A DNA stretch of 64,000 nucleotides from Ilyonectria destructans (taxonomy: Eukaryota; Ascomycota; Sordariomycetes; Hypocreales; Nectriaceae). Below the pieces are notes generated by a model that searched no databases, was not told where the DNA came from, and was given only the letters and a program-made list of their open reading frames with translations. Position 1 is the first letter of the stretch; each line of letters begins with the position of its first letter. The DNA lies in assembly GCA_020740775.1 (NCBI GenBank), contig JAHEWK010000041.1, forward strand, positions 1 through 64,000. The letters run 5' to 3'. Below are positions 53,610 through 64,000 of this stretch, piece by piece. Position numbers and translations under genes: made by a program.

Positions 53610-54803
53610 ATGAGCTTAGAAAGGCTCCCCAATGAGATCTGCTTCATGATCATTAAAGCCTGCAATACTTCCACTCGAGCCGCTCTCATTCTCACTTGCA
53701 GTCGCTTTTACGAGCTCGGAAACCGCATCTTATTTGAAGATGATGCCAAATCTGCCACACCCAAGGCGGTATTCAGGATTTGCTCTCGGTATACCGACGC
53801 TAGGGCAGCTGTGGCCGCCCTCGGAACCGCCCGGCAAGCTGGGGCGAACGTCAAGGCTTATCGGCCGGCGACTTGCTGGAGCCTAATTGGGGGCAATTGT
53901 ACGAAAACCTGGGTAGCACCAATACACATTGCTGCTGCTCGAGGCCAGGATGCTGTTGTCGAATACCTTCTCGCGAGTGGAGTCCCAATCGACCCAACGA
54001 AGCACTCTAGCAGACCGCCTCTTTTCGCTGCCATATATGGGCGGCAGTTTAACACGGCCAAGTTTCTCATTCAAAACCATGCGTCTCTTTTTTTCGACGG
54101 ATATACCGCTCTTCATGCAGCCGCCCACTCGGGGCTCGTCGAACTGGTCGACTTTCTTGTGAACGAGATGAAATTTGACGTCAACACGACCGACAAGCAA
54201 GGGCGAACCCCAATGGAATATGCTTTGTGGAGCCATCAAGACACCTGGGAGAGGATGATTCCTCGTCTTAAAGGACTTGGTGCTATTTTGTTGTACAACC
54301 ACATCTTTGTGGCTATCGAAGCAAGGAAGATAGACGAACTAAAGCTCCTCACGGACCATCTCGTACCCCCTCATCAGCCATTGCTCACAGGGGCTACACC
54401 CAATCGCTCTGAGGTTCCGGGATTGGGCATCGCAATTCGACGTCTCCAGAATTGGCGTCCAGATCGCTGTAGACAGCTCTGTCATCTTATTTTCTCAATG
54501 GGGTATTTTGAATTACTCCCTGTGGATCTATGGATCGGGGAATATTTGTCTCCTTCTGCGCTTGGCGATTTGGAAACCCGTGCAAAAGAAATCCTGACAG
54601 GCAAAGCATGTCAAGCGTTTGACAGACAACCAAATCTACTGCAGCAATTCCAGGTTGCCAAAAAGATCAATAGGGGTTGGGCAAGCAGTCCAATACCTAG
54701 CTCTTTAGGGAAGCTAGTGGACGAATTGGGCAGAAGAGGTTTCACTGTAGACAAAGCTGGTTTCTACAAGATGATGTATCAGATGCCAATTTATTTTGAG
54801 TAG
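53610..54803 (+). CDS. F-box protein with ankyrin repeats
   Basis: 397 aa from the ATG at 53610; the frame is open upstream to 53424, but that part spans the TATA box and looks untranslated. The N-terminus is an F-box (MSLERLPNEICFMIIKACN, RAALILTCSRFYELGN), the Skp1-binding part of SCF ubiquitin ligases. Ankyrin repeats follow at about residues 90-210: APIHIAAARGQDAVVEYLLA, RPPLFAAIYGRQFNTAKFLI, GYTALHAAAHSGLVELVDFL and KQGRTPMEYALW. These usually choose the substrate. The C-terminal half is helical and unassigned. The gene has no introns or damage, so it is one of the few clearly intact genes here. Fungal genomes carry many such F-box/ankyrin genes, often in accessory regions. Confidence 0.88.
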   Translation: MSLERLPNEICFMIIKACNTSTRAALILTCSRFYELGNRILFEDDAKSATPKAVFRICSRYTDARAAVAALGTARQAGANVKAYRPATCWSLIGGNCTKTWVAPIHIAAARGQDAVVEYLLASGVPIDPTKHSSRPPLFAAIYGRQFNTAKFLIQNHASLFFDGYTALHAAAHSGLVELVDFLVNEMKFDVNTTDKQGRTPMEYALWSHQDTWERMIPRLKGLGAILLYNHIFVAIEARKIDELKLLTDHLVPPHQPLLTGATPNRSEVPGLGIAIRRLQNWRPDRCRQLCHLIFSMGYFELLPVDLWIGEYLSPSALGDLETRAKEILTGKACQAFDRQPNLLQQFQVAKKINRGWASSPIPSSLGKLVDELGRRGFTVDKAGFYKMMYQMPIYFE

Positions 54804-57400
54804 AATAGCCCGAGAAAGTGGTAATGAGTTGGGCCACGAAGGGGTCGACGCGCAAACGAGATAAATATATGCGGGGTTTAATTACATGCACATCAAAATT
54901 CTCTTTATATCACTCGTGGCCGCTAGAGTTCAATCGATATGACGACCCCCGTGTCATCTATGCCTTCGTTCTGGAACACTGACTCTGTCTAGCGAAAGAA
55001 ATAAGGGGCAGGTCTAAGATGAAGACGGATTGTCCGGATGCATATCGGACCAGATCTTCCTTGGAATCCACCGGGAACTGACTCTCCTCAAAATTAGGAG
55101 CAAGGAGGTTCCTGTAAAAGACCTATTAAAAGCCATCCATCAGCAATGGTTCAGGACTTAGGAATTTGTATTACAGTATAATCGCTTGCTACTGTACTAC
55201 TATTCTATTCCCCGCGTCGGCTATCAATACCCTGAAATCTATGATGTGCGCCGGTCGCTCCCCACCCGTCACTCAACCTACTGGGTCATGATCTGCGGAG
55301 TGCATGACTTTATAGTGTCAACAGTAACCATGCAATCAACCTAGTCTCACTACATACGCGACACTGAGCACAATACTAGATCACTTAATAGTTTATACGA
55401 TGAGCGATAATAAGCTTATACTAGTAGACCCCGTCGGAGTTCTTAGATAAGGATAATGCATGTGAGATGATAGTCGAAATCTGACCAGGCGAGTCCTTAA
55501 TATTGGAAAAAGGGCTTCAACCAGTGTCGTCTAATGTGTGATGTCGAAACCCTATAGAGGCAATGCGTCGCAGTATGAGGGGAAGGAAATTGTGTGGGAT
55601 GGTGATATTGATAGCGTCACACGGAGCCGAGAGCTATGGGAGCGGACTCACTGGTCGCTCAAGCTGGACTATAATGGGTTCCATGATATCATACCTGGGA
55701 CAAACGCCAGAGTCATGTGCCTCAGCCATTTTAAGCGGTTCTAGGCAGATGCCCATCAGTATTTTCCAACTCGATCGACGAAAGCAGAAGACTCCTGGCG
55801 GTAATGTAAGGCGTTGTGTTTTGCGTTGGTGTATGAACGGGAGAACTCGTTTTGCCGCTGTGTAGGGGGGAGGGGCATTGCAGACTCTCTAGCCTTGAAT
55901 TGGGAGGGGTTGGATGAGGCTCAGGTGCGGACTGGGGGAAGCAAGCTAGGTCTGTGTTGGTAGCAATCCTGTATGTAGCATCGCGAGGTAGCCGGAATCA
56001 GCTTGGTGGGACTTATGTGACGACCCTCGGCGACATGCCCTGACGCCCGCCAAGCTCCGGTGACAAAATCCCAGAGCATGATGGGGAGGGCAACCCTGGC
56101 CATCAAAAGCAAGCGCTTCCCATAGAATTGGGCATTTTACATACCCTGTGCTGACGTGTCATGAAGGTGCCATCACGTGTACCCACTCTACCGGCGTTGG
56201 ACACTCAACACCCTCGCCTGTGACACCCTGGGGACAAAACGTATCGCCACGCCACCGTTACGGTACACCACCATGGAGCCAGTCAACGGAGCCCTTGTGG
56301 TTCCTCTCATTTCCCTTCCGCCTCCAATTGCGTCTCTCATTATCGGTTTCTGTCCCCTTCAGCCCTGCGTAGTTCTAGAAGGAAGTGGGCGTTGCTGCAC
56401 ACCGGCCTACAGTAAAAGCGATCACTTCTGAGTCCAGCAGCAAAATCAAACCGCGCTACTGACGCAATCGAGCGCTTTCGTCGACACACAGTACGTGTGC
56501 CTAAGCAGTGGGTCACGTACCTGCCGTACGTGCGAGGGCTGCTAGCGCATGATAATCACAGCAACGAGGCTGGATTAGAATGGTTGCCTTGTGAGGCGGA
56601 AACGCTAGTGATGCAACCACCGATCTCGGGTCACGGTGGGTACCGCGTCTCCACACAGTAATCTCAGCGGGGCCTTTGCTGGGACAAGGACATGCGGCCA
56701 TTTCCCACCCCTTGTCAAGGCTCATACCTCGTAATGAGCTGTGCATCACGGAGCGTTCCACTTTTGCCTGAGCTTCCACACTCTCCTGGGTACCAACACT
56801 CTTGTCCTTGGCTGGATCGAAAAGGAACCTAGCCACATAAATTGGTACAGTGCGGCCGATACGGCCATCCCTGTCAGAGATGTACTCTGCTCCTCCCTGT
56901 CCTACAGTTCCGAGTACGCCCGGCATGCACGGCTGTGAGTGGAGACCGCAGACGACACAACTCATCTTGTTCCACCGGGGGCAGGAGAAGGAATCACATT
57001 GTTGAGTATCGTCAATACGGAGGTGATGGTCATGGGTGGTAGAAGGTACCCCTTTTGCATGCCACTCGATGCTACTACTAGCTGCACAGGCGGTCGTCTC
57101 GTGCAGAGCCACATCTATTCAACCCGAAGCCACTGAATGAACATTTCAGGCCCGTTCGAGTGTCTTGCCGCTCTGGCCACCTTGAACCGCCAATCACTCC
57201 ATTGCATGGAGGCTGGGGGCGGTGAGTTACTCTTCCTGTTCTATTTCCGTCTCATCCCTACTGCCTGTTCTGTTATCGTATCGTCTAGCCGGATGTTAGT
57301 TAACCTACCTTCCGTAAAGGAACCGACAATCCGGACTAGCTATCGGGACCAGCCTTGCTAGATTATCCGTAGCATCAACCTTCGTCGGAGGGTGGCATCA
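54804..57400. other. No supported gene
   Basis: A short plus ORF at 55538-55744 (DGDIDSVTRSRELWERTHWS) is mildly protein-like but orphan. A 199-codon minus ORF at 56513-57112 has no family signal or consistent composition and I do not call it. Nothing else is seen. Confidence 0.35.
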
Positions 57401-57419
57401 TAGGCGCAACGCTTATATC

Positions 57420-57880
57420 GAGGTTCTACCAGATATTATGGTCATCATGTTCTTCACCCTCGCGATCTCTGCTATAGATGTAATGTCTCAGTGACGAGTT
57501 TCGACTGGGTGGCTTCATTTTTAATATTCGACTACATTATTAAATATCCCCCATCCACTATTAACACCCCTCCCCATACTACTAGTTCTTTGCTGTCGGA
57601 CTTGGTTGATGAACGAGTGCTCAATTTGCTGCAAACCAAGCCAACTATCGTAAACATGGAAGATCCCATGAACTCGGATTAGGATAAAGCTCATGTCAAC
57701 TTTGATGGTGTCTTATTCTCTAAAAATACTAGGAAGCCTCTATCTAAGATCTCCCGCCGCCCTAGAGAAGAGAGTTGCTCTTGGTGGTGTGACTGGCGTT
57801 GGCAAGTCGACAATAATCAAGCTGCTTCTCCGCTTTCACGATGTTACTTCTGGATGAATCACCATGGACGGTCACAACAG
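57420..57880 (+). pseudogene. ABC transporter relic (HMT1/ABCB-like)
   Basis: Fragments in several frames follow the order of a half-size ABC exporter. 57600-57680 gives LSDLVDERVLNLLQTKPTIV, the linker before the ATP-binding domain. Then comes HVNFDGVLFSKN and, at about 57770-57870, VALGGVTGVGKSTIIKLLLR with the Walker A motif (GVTGVGKST), followed by FHDVTSG, a stop, and ITMDGH. The LxTKPTIV and RFxDVTSG tokens fit the heavy-metal-tolerance (HMT1/Atm1-like) group. The Walker B and signature parts are absent, and stops and frameshifts interrupt it. Confidence 0.7.
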
Positions 57881-58129
57881 AAGGGAGAGAACTCATTGAT
57901 CAACCAGACACATGGACGGAGGACTAGGAAAAGCTAGATTGGATCCTGCGTTCATGTCACGGACTGCTCTTGCAGTAGGTCCTCCCCTTGGCATCCTGCG
58001 CGTTCCCAAGGCCGCTTGGAACAGTCCCTACGAGGCCATTCTTCTTGGCGCATTTCCGACCATCGAGGGATGGAAATCCGCCGGTGGATACTCAGGGGTC
58101 TGGATTGGAGTCTGGACACGCTGTGGAAA

Positions 58130-58620
58130 CTGAGATGGGTAAGTTAGATGAGGCTGAGTTGGTCGGAACAGGGCCAGGGTCAGGGTGAATCATCTCTTGG
58201 CGCGATTCAGTGAAAGGGTAGGGTTCCCATAGGCCTGCTGACAATTCATTCACATCGTAGGAGAGTGGCGTCAATATGACTAGGATCCCCTGTCCGTGCT
58301 AACCATACGGTGAGATTCAATAGCGCCGCGGGGGGTTTGGGTGCCGCAGGGCACCAGCAGGGACCATTGAAGGGCACGGAATTATCACTTTTTAGTGACA
58401 CCCCGACGAGGGGTGCTTCTATGTAAAGGCGGGATGGAAAATAGGGCCAAGTACGTACAGGTATTACATTTGGTGGGCCTTTCATTGACCCGACAATCCA
58501 TATCCCTCCAGCGTGACGGAGGTTACCCCCCTAGTTCCGTAGCTACCAGACCAGGGCCCCAAGAGGGCTCTGCCAGTTGGCAGGTACCAACTAAGTACAT
58601 CACTCGGTTGGAGCTGTACC
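58130..58620 (-). repeat. Unclassified repeat family 2, copy 2 (inverted)
   Basis: Reverse-complement relative of 41470-41970. Minus-strand landmarks are GTACTTAGTTGGTACCTGCC, CCTGGTCTGGTAG, GAAAGGCCCACCAA, CCCTGCTGGTGCCCTG and CCTGTTCCGACCAACTCAGC, in the same order. It lies directly between the ABC and TPR relics. Confidence 0.55.
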
Positions 58621-58954
58621 AAGAGCATCGACTCATTGCAATACCAGCCGAACGGAGAGATCCCCTATGAACGGCAGATCCCGAAACCTCCAGTCAACTT
58701 CAAGCAATGACGTATACTGCACACATCGCGCCACCGACGTCAGACAACACCGCCGTCTACGGGTCTGTAGCAAGAGGTCTCGACGCACATAACATCAATA
58801 CTACGTGCAAGGAAACATTTCAAGACCTGAGAAATCAAAGACGTGGGGGGTGGATGATCGTCCACATGGTTTCCTGGGAGTCCACCACTAATTTCCCAAC
58901 ACGTAGGTGCTTCCCAGATTGCTGACCATGCCGTTTGGTACCCAGTCGTGACCC

Positions 58955-59400
58955 AGTCGCCCATGGATGGTATGGCTTCTATTTCGTCTGTGTGCGCAAT
59001 TTTGAAGAAGCCCGGAGGATTTACGAGGAGCTGTTGTCCTGGGGCCGCACGAAAGGGGAGCGCATCAGGTGTTCATCTTCAACGTCGTGCATGCCTTAGC
59101 AGACACATACCTGAAACAGGAAAATTACGAACAGGCGGAGAAACTATATCAACAGGCACTAGGTGGTAGACTTATACTTTTAGGGGAGAAGGACCCAGAT
59201 ACGCTGTCCTCAAGGTTTGGGCTTACTTATATTCTCTATCACAACGGAGAACTGGATGAAGCCGAGACTCTTTGTAAAAGGTATGCTCCTCGAGAGGGGA
59301 GGTGCTTGGCCCAAGTCATTCAAGGACCATTCAAGCTAGATTACTACGGGAGAAGATAGAAGGTCAACTACAGGTTAGATCTAAATAAAGTCGTGACTTA
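58955..59400 (+). pseudogene. TPR (kinesin-light-chain/NLR-type) relic
   Basis: About 58955-59065 gives VAHGWYGFYFVCVRNFEEAR and RIYEELLSWGRTKGER. A frameshift near 59068 leads to FIFNVVHALADTYLKQEN, YEQAEKLYQQALGGRL, EKDPDTLSSRFGLTYILYH and GELDEAETLCKR, which are typical paired TPR helices. A second frame change lies near 59280. Such repeats form the C-terminal sensor of many fungal NLR-like proteins and of kinesin light chains. No NACHT or NB-ARC domain is nearby, so this is a detached fragment. The few lesions suggest recent damage. Confidence 0.7.
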
Positions 59401-62400
59401 TGCTATTCAGGGGTGCGAGTCGTTGGACTGAAAAATATTCCTCATCTCGCCATTGCCAGTACCCGGACTCCAAACCATGAGCTCAGGTGCCCTCGCTGCC
59501 TGGCCGTCACCGAGACCCAAAGGACGTGCTTGGAATAGAACTCGTACAGGTCGATGACACGTTTGATGGCAATTCAACATCCATCAGAACTTGTAACAGG
59601 TGAGCTTTCTTTTGTCGCAGTGTAGATTTCGGTTTCCCTCTAGCTACCCGACTAGACGAAGGTTCCCCCTCATTTCATCCTACTCCTCTACGACTGACCG
59701 CAACCTGGCCTTGCTTCAGCTCTTGCCTGCTATGCCGACATCGCCAGTCTCGTCTTGTCTTCTTTTCCCTTGAACCTTAACCTACATCGACTCTCTTCTC
59801 CTCCTCTTGCCCTTGTCGACATTCTAAGGCAGGTCTCTCGATACCTAGCAAGGTAGACCTGTGAACAACCGGCCAGTATCCATTGCCTCGACTTATGGAC
59901 CGCCGCATGCTCGCAAACCGCTGGAAGCCGACAAGCCTGTTGTAAAGAAGCATATATCTCTAGTAAAGGCAGGAAAATCCGATAATAAAGGTGGCCAGCC
60001 GCCGGCTCTTACAGCAGCGGAGGAACGAGATGTAGTCACATGCGTCCTGGCGGCAAATGTGTCGCTACAGTAGAGGAATACGTTGTGGTTGATATCGATG
60101 AACCGGTGGTCCTAACACATACATCTTCATGCCTCTCCCGCGAGTGGAACTTCAAGTTCCCTGTGCCATAATGCATATCAATTTGGGCCGCTAGACCGAT
60201 TTGCCTCAGTCACTTATCCGACGTATGACACTTGGGATGTGATCGCTGTGACCAAACGCCTAGATTGCTGCCTGGCGTGTCGTCAGAGCCGATTCAGGCT
60301 TTTGCTATTCCCCTTACCCCAAATGTACAGTACACACTTTTTCCCTGAGAGGGTTTATTAAGTTAATCTCACGGCCTCTGACTAAGGTCAGAATATCAAG
60401 ATTAAAATAGCCTAGTTTTCTATATAAGAAATAGCGCAGGTGCGCCGTTTTGTGCGTAAGAGCGGAAGCCCTATTGAAGGTCTAATCTGACCAATCATAT
60501 CCCTACACCTTACTACAATCATGTATATCCGACGTCAATCTAACAAATAACATTGTGCACGTCCAGATTTCGCGCCAGCCATTGCCCATATTTAAGGGTC
60601 CTCTATTCTTCGCCATTCAGGTGTTGCAATGACCGTCCTCGCTTGAACTCTTAAATGCACTCCCTAGTAATTTTGCTTATTGCATGGATCAGCCTTGCCG
60701 CTGCCAACAGCTTGAAACCCAGGTAATCGGGTTTTAATATATGATCAGATCCATAAGGCAACGTAGCTCACACTAAACACTAGTGAATATTCCGTCCCAA
60801 CGGCCTATGGAACGTCACGGGGACTATCAGAGTGCACCCCCATCATAAACAGGCGCGAAGCTACTGCCACTACGAAGATTGTGTCCACCATGTCCATCGC
60901 GAGTTCGACTGATACTGGGTTGGAGATTACGGGAATTGAGGAAATGTGCGTTTGAATAATAATCAGTATAAATCTAGTAAAGCTAATTCTGGATTCTAGG
61001 AAAGATGCTTTTTCAGCCGCCTTTGAGGCACTCCGGCACCCAGTGACAAGTGTACCAGGTGATGAAAGGCGCGAACCTCCATCCTCTCTAAAGACTCATC
61101 GGCGGTCACTTTAATCTCTGGAGTAGCTAGTTCACCGTCTACCAGCGTGACCATTAGTGGGAGTTAAAGTAGTACTCCCTAGATCAGGAATCTTGGATTC
61201 CAAGATGAGCGTGGTGTTGACAATAATAGTGATAATAGTTACTGTTTATTGGGTTGCATGATATACTCCAGGCTCTTGTTTGAGCTTCAAACCTGACATT
61301 TTGAACTCGATGGCTAGATGCATGGTTAAAATAGAAAAAAGATATCCCCTCAGTATTTACCAAGTCTTGGCGCGCATGTAATGTAGTAATCCCTATAGCT
61401 GTATGGAGGTGTGATCCTGGCCAACAATAGCAGAAGCTCAAGGTTTTAAAACTCGAACTGCTCTTCCGCAGACAACTTTTTCACAGGCCAACCTCTTTTC
61501 GTTTTGGGACTTCGTGACATATTGTTCCTTCCTACGAACCGTAAAAGTCCTCTTACCGCTCTCTTATATAGCATAGAGTTAATTTTTAAGCTAGCTGGCG
61601 GGCTTATGAGGGGTATCCTTTTGTTCGACTGTTGAATAAATTCATGTCGTCAGGCCAATCACGGCTTTTCCTAGCCACAAAGGACCCGACGTGAATTATA
61701 CTCATAGATTCATGCATGCAGGGCACGATTCAGCCCGGCAAACACGAGTACTATTATATCTAGTAGCTTTCTCTGTATCTAGTCCTCACAACTATCGGTC
61801 AGATAGAAAACATCAAGTACATCCACTCTCTTCATCTCGCGTAGTAAATCTTCTAGTCGCGATGACGATGGCGAGAGCGGTTGTAGTGGGGTTGATGGTA
61901 AACGGGCAGCATCTTCCATGATTTTCCTGTCGGCTTCCTCCCTGGCTTTCCGCTCTTACCCTCTTCTTTATGCCTCTTCTAGACGCCCCGACATTCGTGT
62001 GACTCCTTTCCCGCCTTATCCATCACTTCCTCGTCCACGGGGTGGGGAACTTGTAGCTATTGTCAGACATATTGAAAGACTTGGTGTAATCGGAAGCTAG
62101 AGCTTAGTTATGTGTTTGTTGCTTGTACGTTTTTGCAAAAGATAAAGAGAGTAACGACGTGAATCGAGTATGTGTGTGTGGGTGATGGGGGAGAAATGGG
62201 AGAAAGGTTGCACACTGTCCTGTATTTAATGCTTTCGCTGCTTTGTCTCGACGATACATGGCTTCAACAATCTCGCCTTAGAGGAGGGTGCCGTATGCCC
62301 AAGTTTTCATTTTTGCGCAGCTTGGTGCAGAAATCTGCCAGTAGCGACAAGGTCTCGCAGTTCGACCAGCCAGCGTGCCCATAGGGACCTTGGCACGGTT

Positions 62401-63380
62401 TGGAAGATAGGCTTTGCAGCAAGAAGCGCATAATTAACAGAGAGTCGTCCTAGCTTTGTAATTACCTGTGAAGGGTAATGCAGCTTCTTTCATCATCGTA
62501 AATGACGATTTTGCACGTCAGCTCACGTCTCAGTTCATGCGACCACGTCGCCGCCGACCAGCCTGATAGTCTCAGGGACAGCGCGATTTAATACCGGACT
62601 AAAATCGCTGCAACTCATCCGAATCCACGCATTCACACGTAGTACCACATGTTAGCAGGAGCTTTAAAATGCAACGTGAGTTACTCTCCTGTGATGCAAA
62701 ATCAACTTAACTCGTGCAAATGCTCAAGGCACAGCTCGGAGTGCGTACCTACGGACTTACAAGACGGCCTAGGGCTATCGACACCGCAACCTACACAATG
62801 CCGCGGGGCAATATTGGTCGGCAATGGTGATGGATGCTCAAGATGAGAAGCTCCCTGCTGCATTGGCCCGGATTTACGCCCGTTCATTGCCTCATGGTCA
62901 TATCGGATATCACGCCTAGACATAGAACTAACCGACTCGTGTGACTCTTAGCGTGAATGGCCGTGCAAACTTGCACGTTAGAGTCCGAGGATAATTGGAT
63001 AATGCTACTAGCTACACTAATTACTTAACTATCTATCAATTCAGCGACTCAGAGGCCTATTGCGGTTTGAGCCCGGCCCCCGTCTGACGGTGGCTGGGGG
63101 CAAAATATAGCTATAAAAGCTGCAGTAGGTAAATACGGGCTACACAGTATACAGTTAAATACATAATGAAAGATAAGTCTTCCAGTGGCAGGGAAAGTAG
63201 ATCCATCGGCCAAGGGGTAAATTAAGCTCATTGCAAACCAGGTTCCGATGTGGTAATAATGTATCTGTTGTTAGTACATCGGAAGCCGATCTTGTACCAA
63301 CTTTAATTATGTACCTCATCGCGGTGAGCCAGCAGCTGCTGGAAGGCAAGGCGTGGCTTGCGGATCATGTCGTTGCTGCT
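59401..63380. other. No supported intact gene
   Basis: A patch at 59861-60073 (HISLVKAGKSDN, GGQPPALTAAEERDVVTCVL) has the look of the linker after a helix-turn-helix in Fot1/pogo-type transposases, but it is too short to call. The minus strand of 61860-62040 holds EEADRKIMEDAARLPSTP-like codons without a start. The rest is non-coding as far as I can see. Confidence 0.35.
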
Positions 63381-63850
63381 TTAGAGCCCGTCCCTGTCTT
63401 CAATTGGTGAATCCGAGGAATCGCTTGCTGAATCATACGTAGAACGAGAGTCGGCCTTCTCGTTATGCTCCTCAACATCGACAACTATTAGTAGCGTAGA
63501 AGGAAGGGGAGGAGGGGATGCATTGGAGTCATCGACGTTCTTGGTTTCTAACCCTTTGGATCTATCAGTTTCCTTGTCAGTCACAGTGAGAGTCTTCTTG
63601 TGGCCGGATGACTGCTTCTCAGAGGGCTTCTCCGTTTCAGGGGCCTTCTCTTCTGACTTCTTCTCTTCAGAGGATTCGACCTCAGATGACTTAACTTCAG
63701 AAGTCTTCCCTTCCATGATCTTAACTTCCGCCTCGGCTTCCTCCTCTTCTATGGCTTCAGCCTTGGCCTCGTCTTCATTCTCAGCCAGCTCCTTGGCCTC
63801 CTTCGTCGCCTTCTCTTTCGCATCCTGCGCCGCCTCCCACGCGCCGTGCC
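63381..63850 (-). pseudogene. Broken paralogue of the acidic protein at 40.1 kb
   Basis: On the minus strand a charged frame is open from about 63850 (WEAAQDAKEKATKEAKELAE, then EEEEAEAEVKIMEGKTSEV) through a Lys/Glu/Ser-rich part to DSRSTYDSASDSSDSPIEDR. It stops at 63381 where the 40-kb gene reads on through WEELYSSDDM. Nucleotides after the stop (AGCAACGACATGATCCGC) still match that gene (AGCAGCGACGACATGACCCGC) for a short distance. Upstream, towards 64000, KKQTEKNKEGKKATARR is in another frame, so there is also a 5' frameshift. It runs into the window edge. Confidence 0.6.
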
Positions 63851-64000
63851 GTCGCTTTTTTTCCCTCCTTGTTCTTCTCGGTCTGCTTCTTGAGAACCTC
63901 GCGAGTCGCGTGTCTCTTATCCCGCATCTTGCGTCACCCCGTCTGACGGGAGGCAGATGCCTTCCGCTGCTCCTTTTCGTTACGTAGTTTGACTACCTTG

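Noticed and set aside
56513..57112. 199-codon minus-strand ORF
   Set aside because: It has no recognisable motif, an implausible Cys/His/Pro mixture, overlapping ORFs on the other strand and no splice-consistent extension.
15585..60400. Shared motif GACC(T)TTAGTCAGAGG at 15592 and, inverted, at 60377
   Set aside because: Only about 20 bp agree with one gap and no longer similarity follows, so chance or a short shared word is enough to explain it.
1..64000. Starship-type giant element
   Set aside because: I found no DUF3435/tyrosine-recombinase captain gene and no matching borders in the window.
1..64000. tRNA or rRNA genes
   Set aside because: I scanned by eye for TΨC-like boxes and cloverleaf arms and found none I could support; a covariance-model search would be decisive.

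Overview
This window is nuclear DNA from a filamentous ascomycete, most likely from the Eurotiales/Pezizomycotina (inferred from gene families, not proven). The reasons are introns of about 40-110 nt with GT..AG borders and CTAAC/CTAAT branch points, a Tad/I-like LINE, a FunK1-type kinase relic, tandem Myb repeats, F-box/ankyrin proteins and pieces of fungal MULE and Tc1/mariner transposases. It looks like an accessory, repeat-rich compartment. Intact genes are few, many families are present only as frameshifted relics, and most of the DNA between them is non-coding.

Layout. 0-2 kb: an unrecognised gene with introns. 2.4-5.5 kb: inverted copies of an unclassified repeat around a coding relic and a 14-bp minisatellite. 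6.0-11.1 kb: an apparently full-length two-ORF LINE on the minus strand. 11.3-16.1 kb: three non-autonomous elements with long terminal inverted repeats and 9-bp target duplications (MULE-like). Between the second and third lies a convergent pair of orphan genes, bracketed by minisatellites of one core in opposite orientation. 18.6-19.1 kb: another foldback element. 19.9-20.9 kb: a spliced membrane protein. 22.5-24.3 kb: a two-repeat Myb gene and a truncated F-box gene. 27.2-28.5 kb: a second LINE relic. 29.6-31.0 kb: a decayed Tc1/mariner element. 31.2-36.4 kb: kinase-like relics, including FunK1. 37.7-38.5 kb: a four-exon zinc-finger gene. 40.1-40.7 kb: an acidic protein with a broken paralogue at 63.4 kb. 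42.9-44.3 kb: a five-exon Siz/PIAS-type SUMO E3 ligase, followed by a MULE transposase relic. 46.0-48.1 kb: a zinc-finger/Myb gene with an 18-bp coding repeat array. 49.2-50.7 kb: a Ulp1-like gene whose catalytic Cys position appears changed. 53.6-54.8 kb: an F-box/ankyrin gene with a clear TATA box. 57.4-59.4 kb: relics of an ABC transporter and of a TPR protein.

The most interesting features are the cluster of MULE-like elements with exact 9-bp duplications and shared palindromic sub-terminal architecture; the orphan gene pair between inverted minisatellites; the intact LINE whose RNase H active site looks eroded; and an accessory SUMO-related pair (a compact E3 ligase and a possible pseudo-protease) about 5 kb apart. 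Spliced models were built by hand from splice signals and phase. They are internally consistent but untested.
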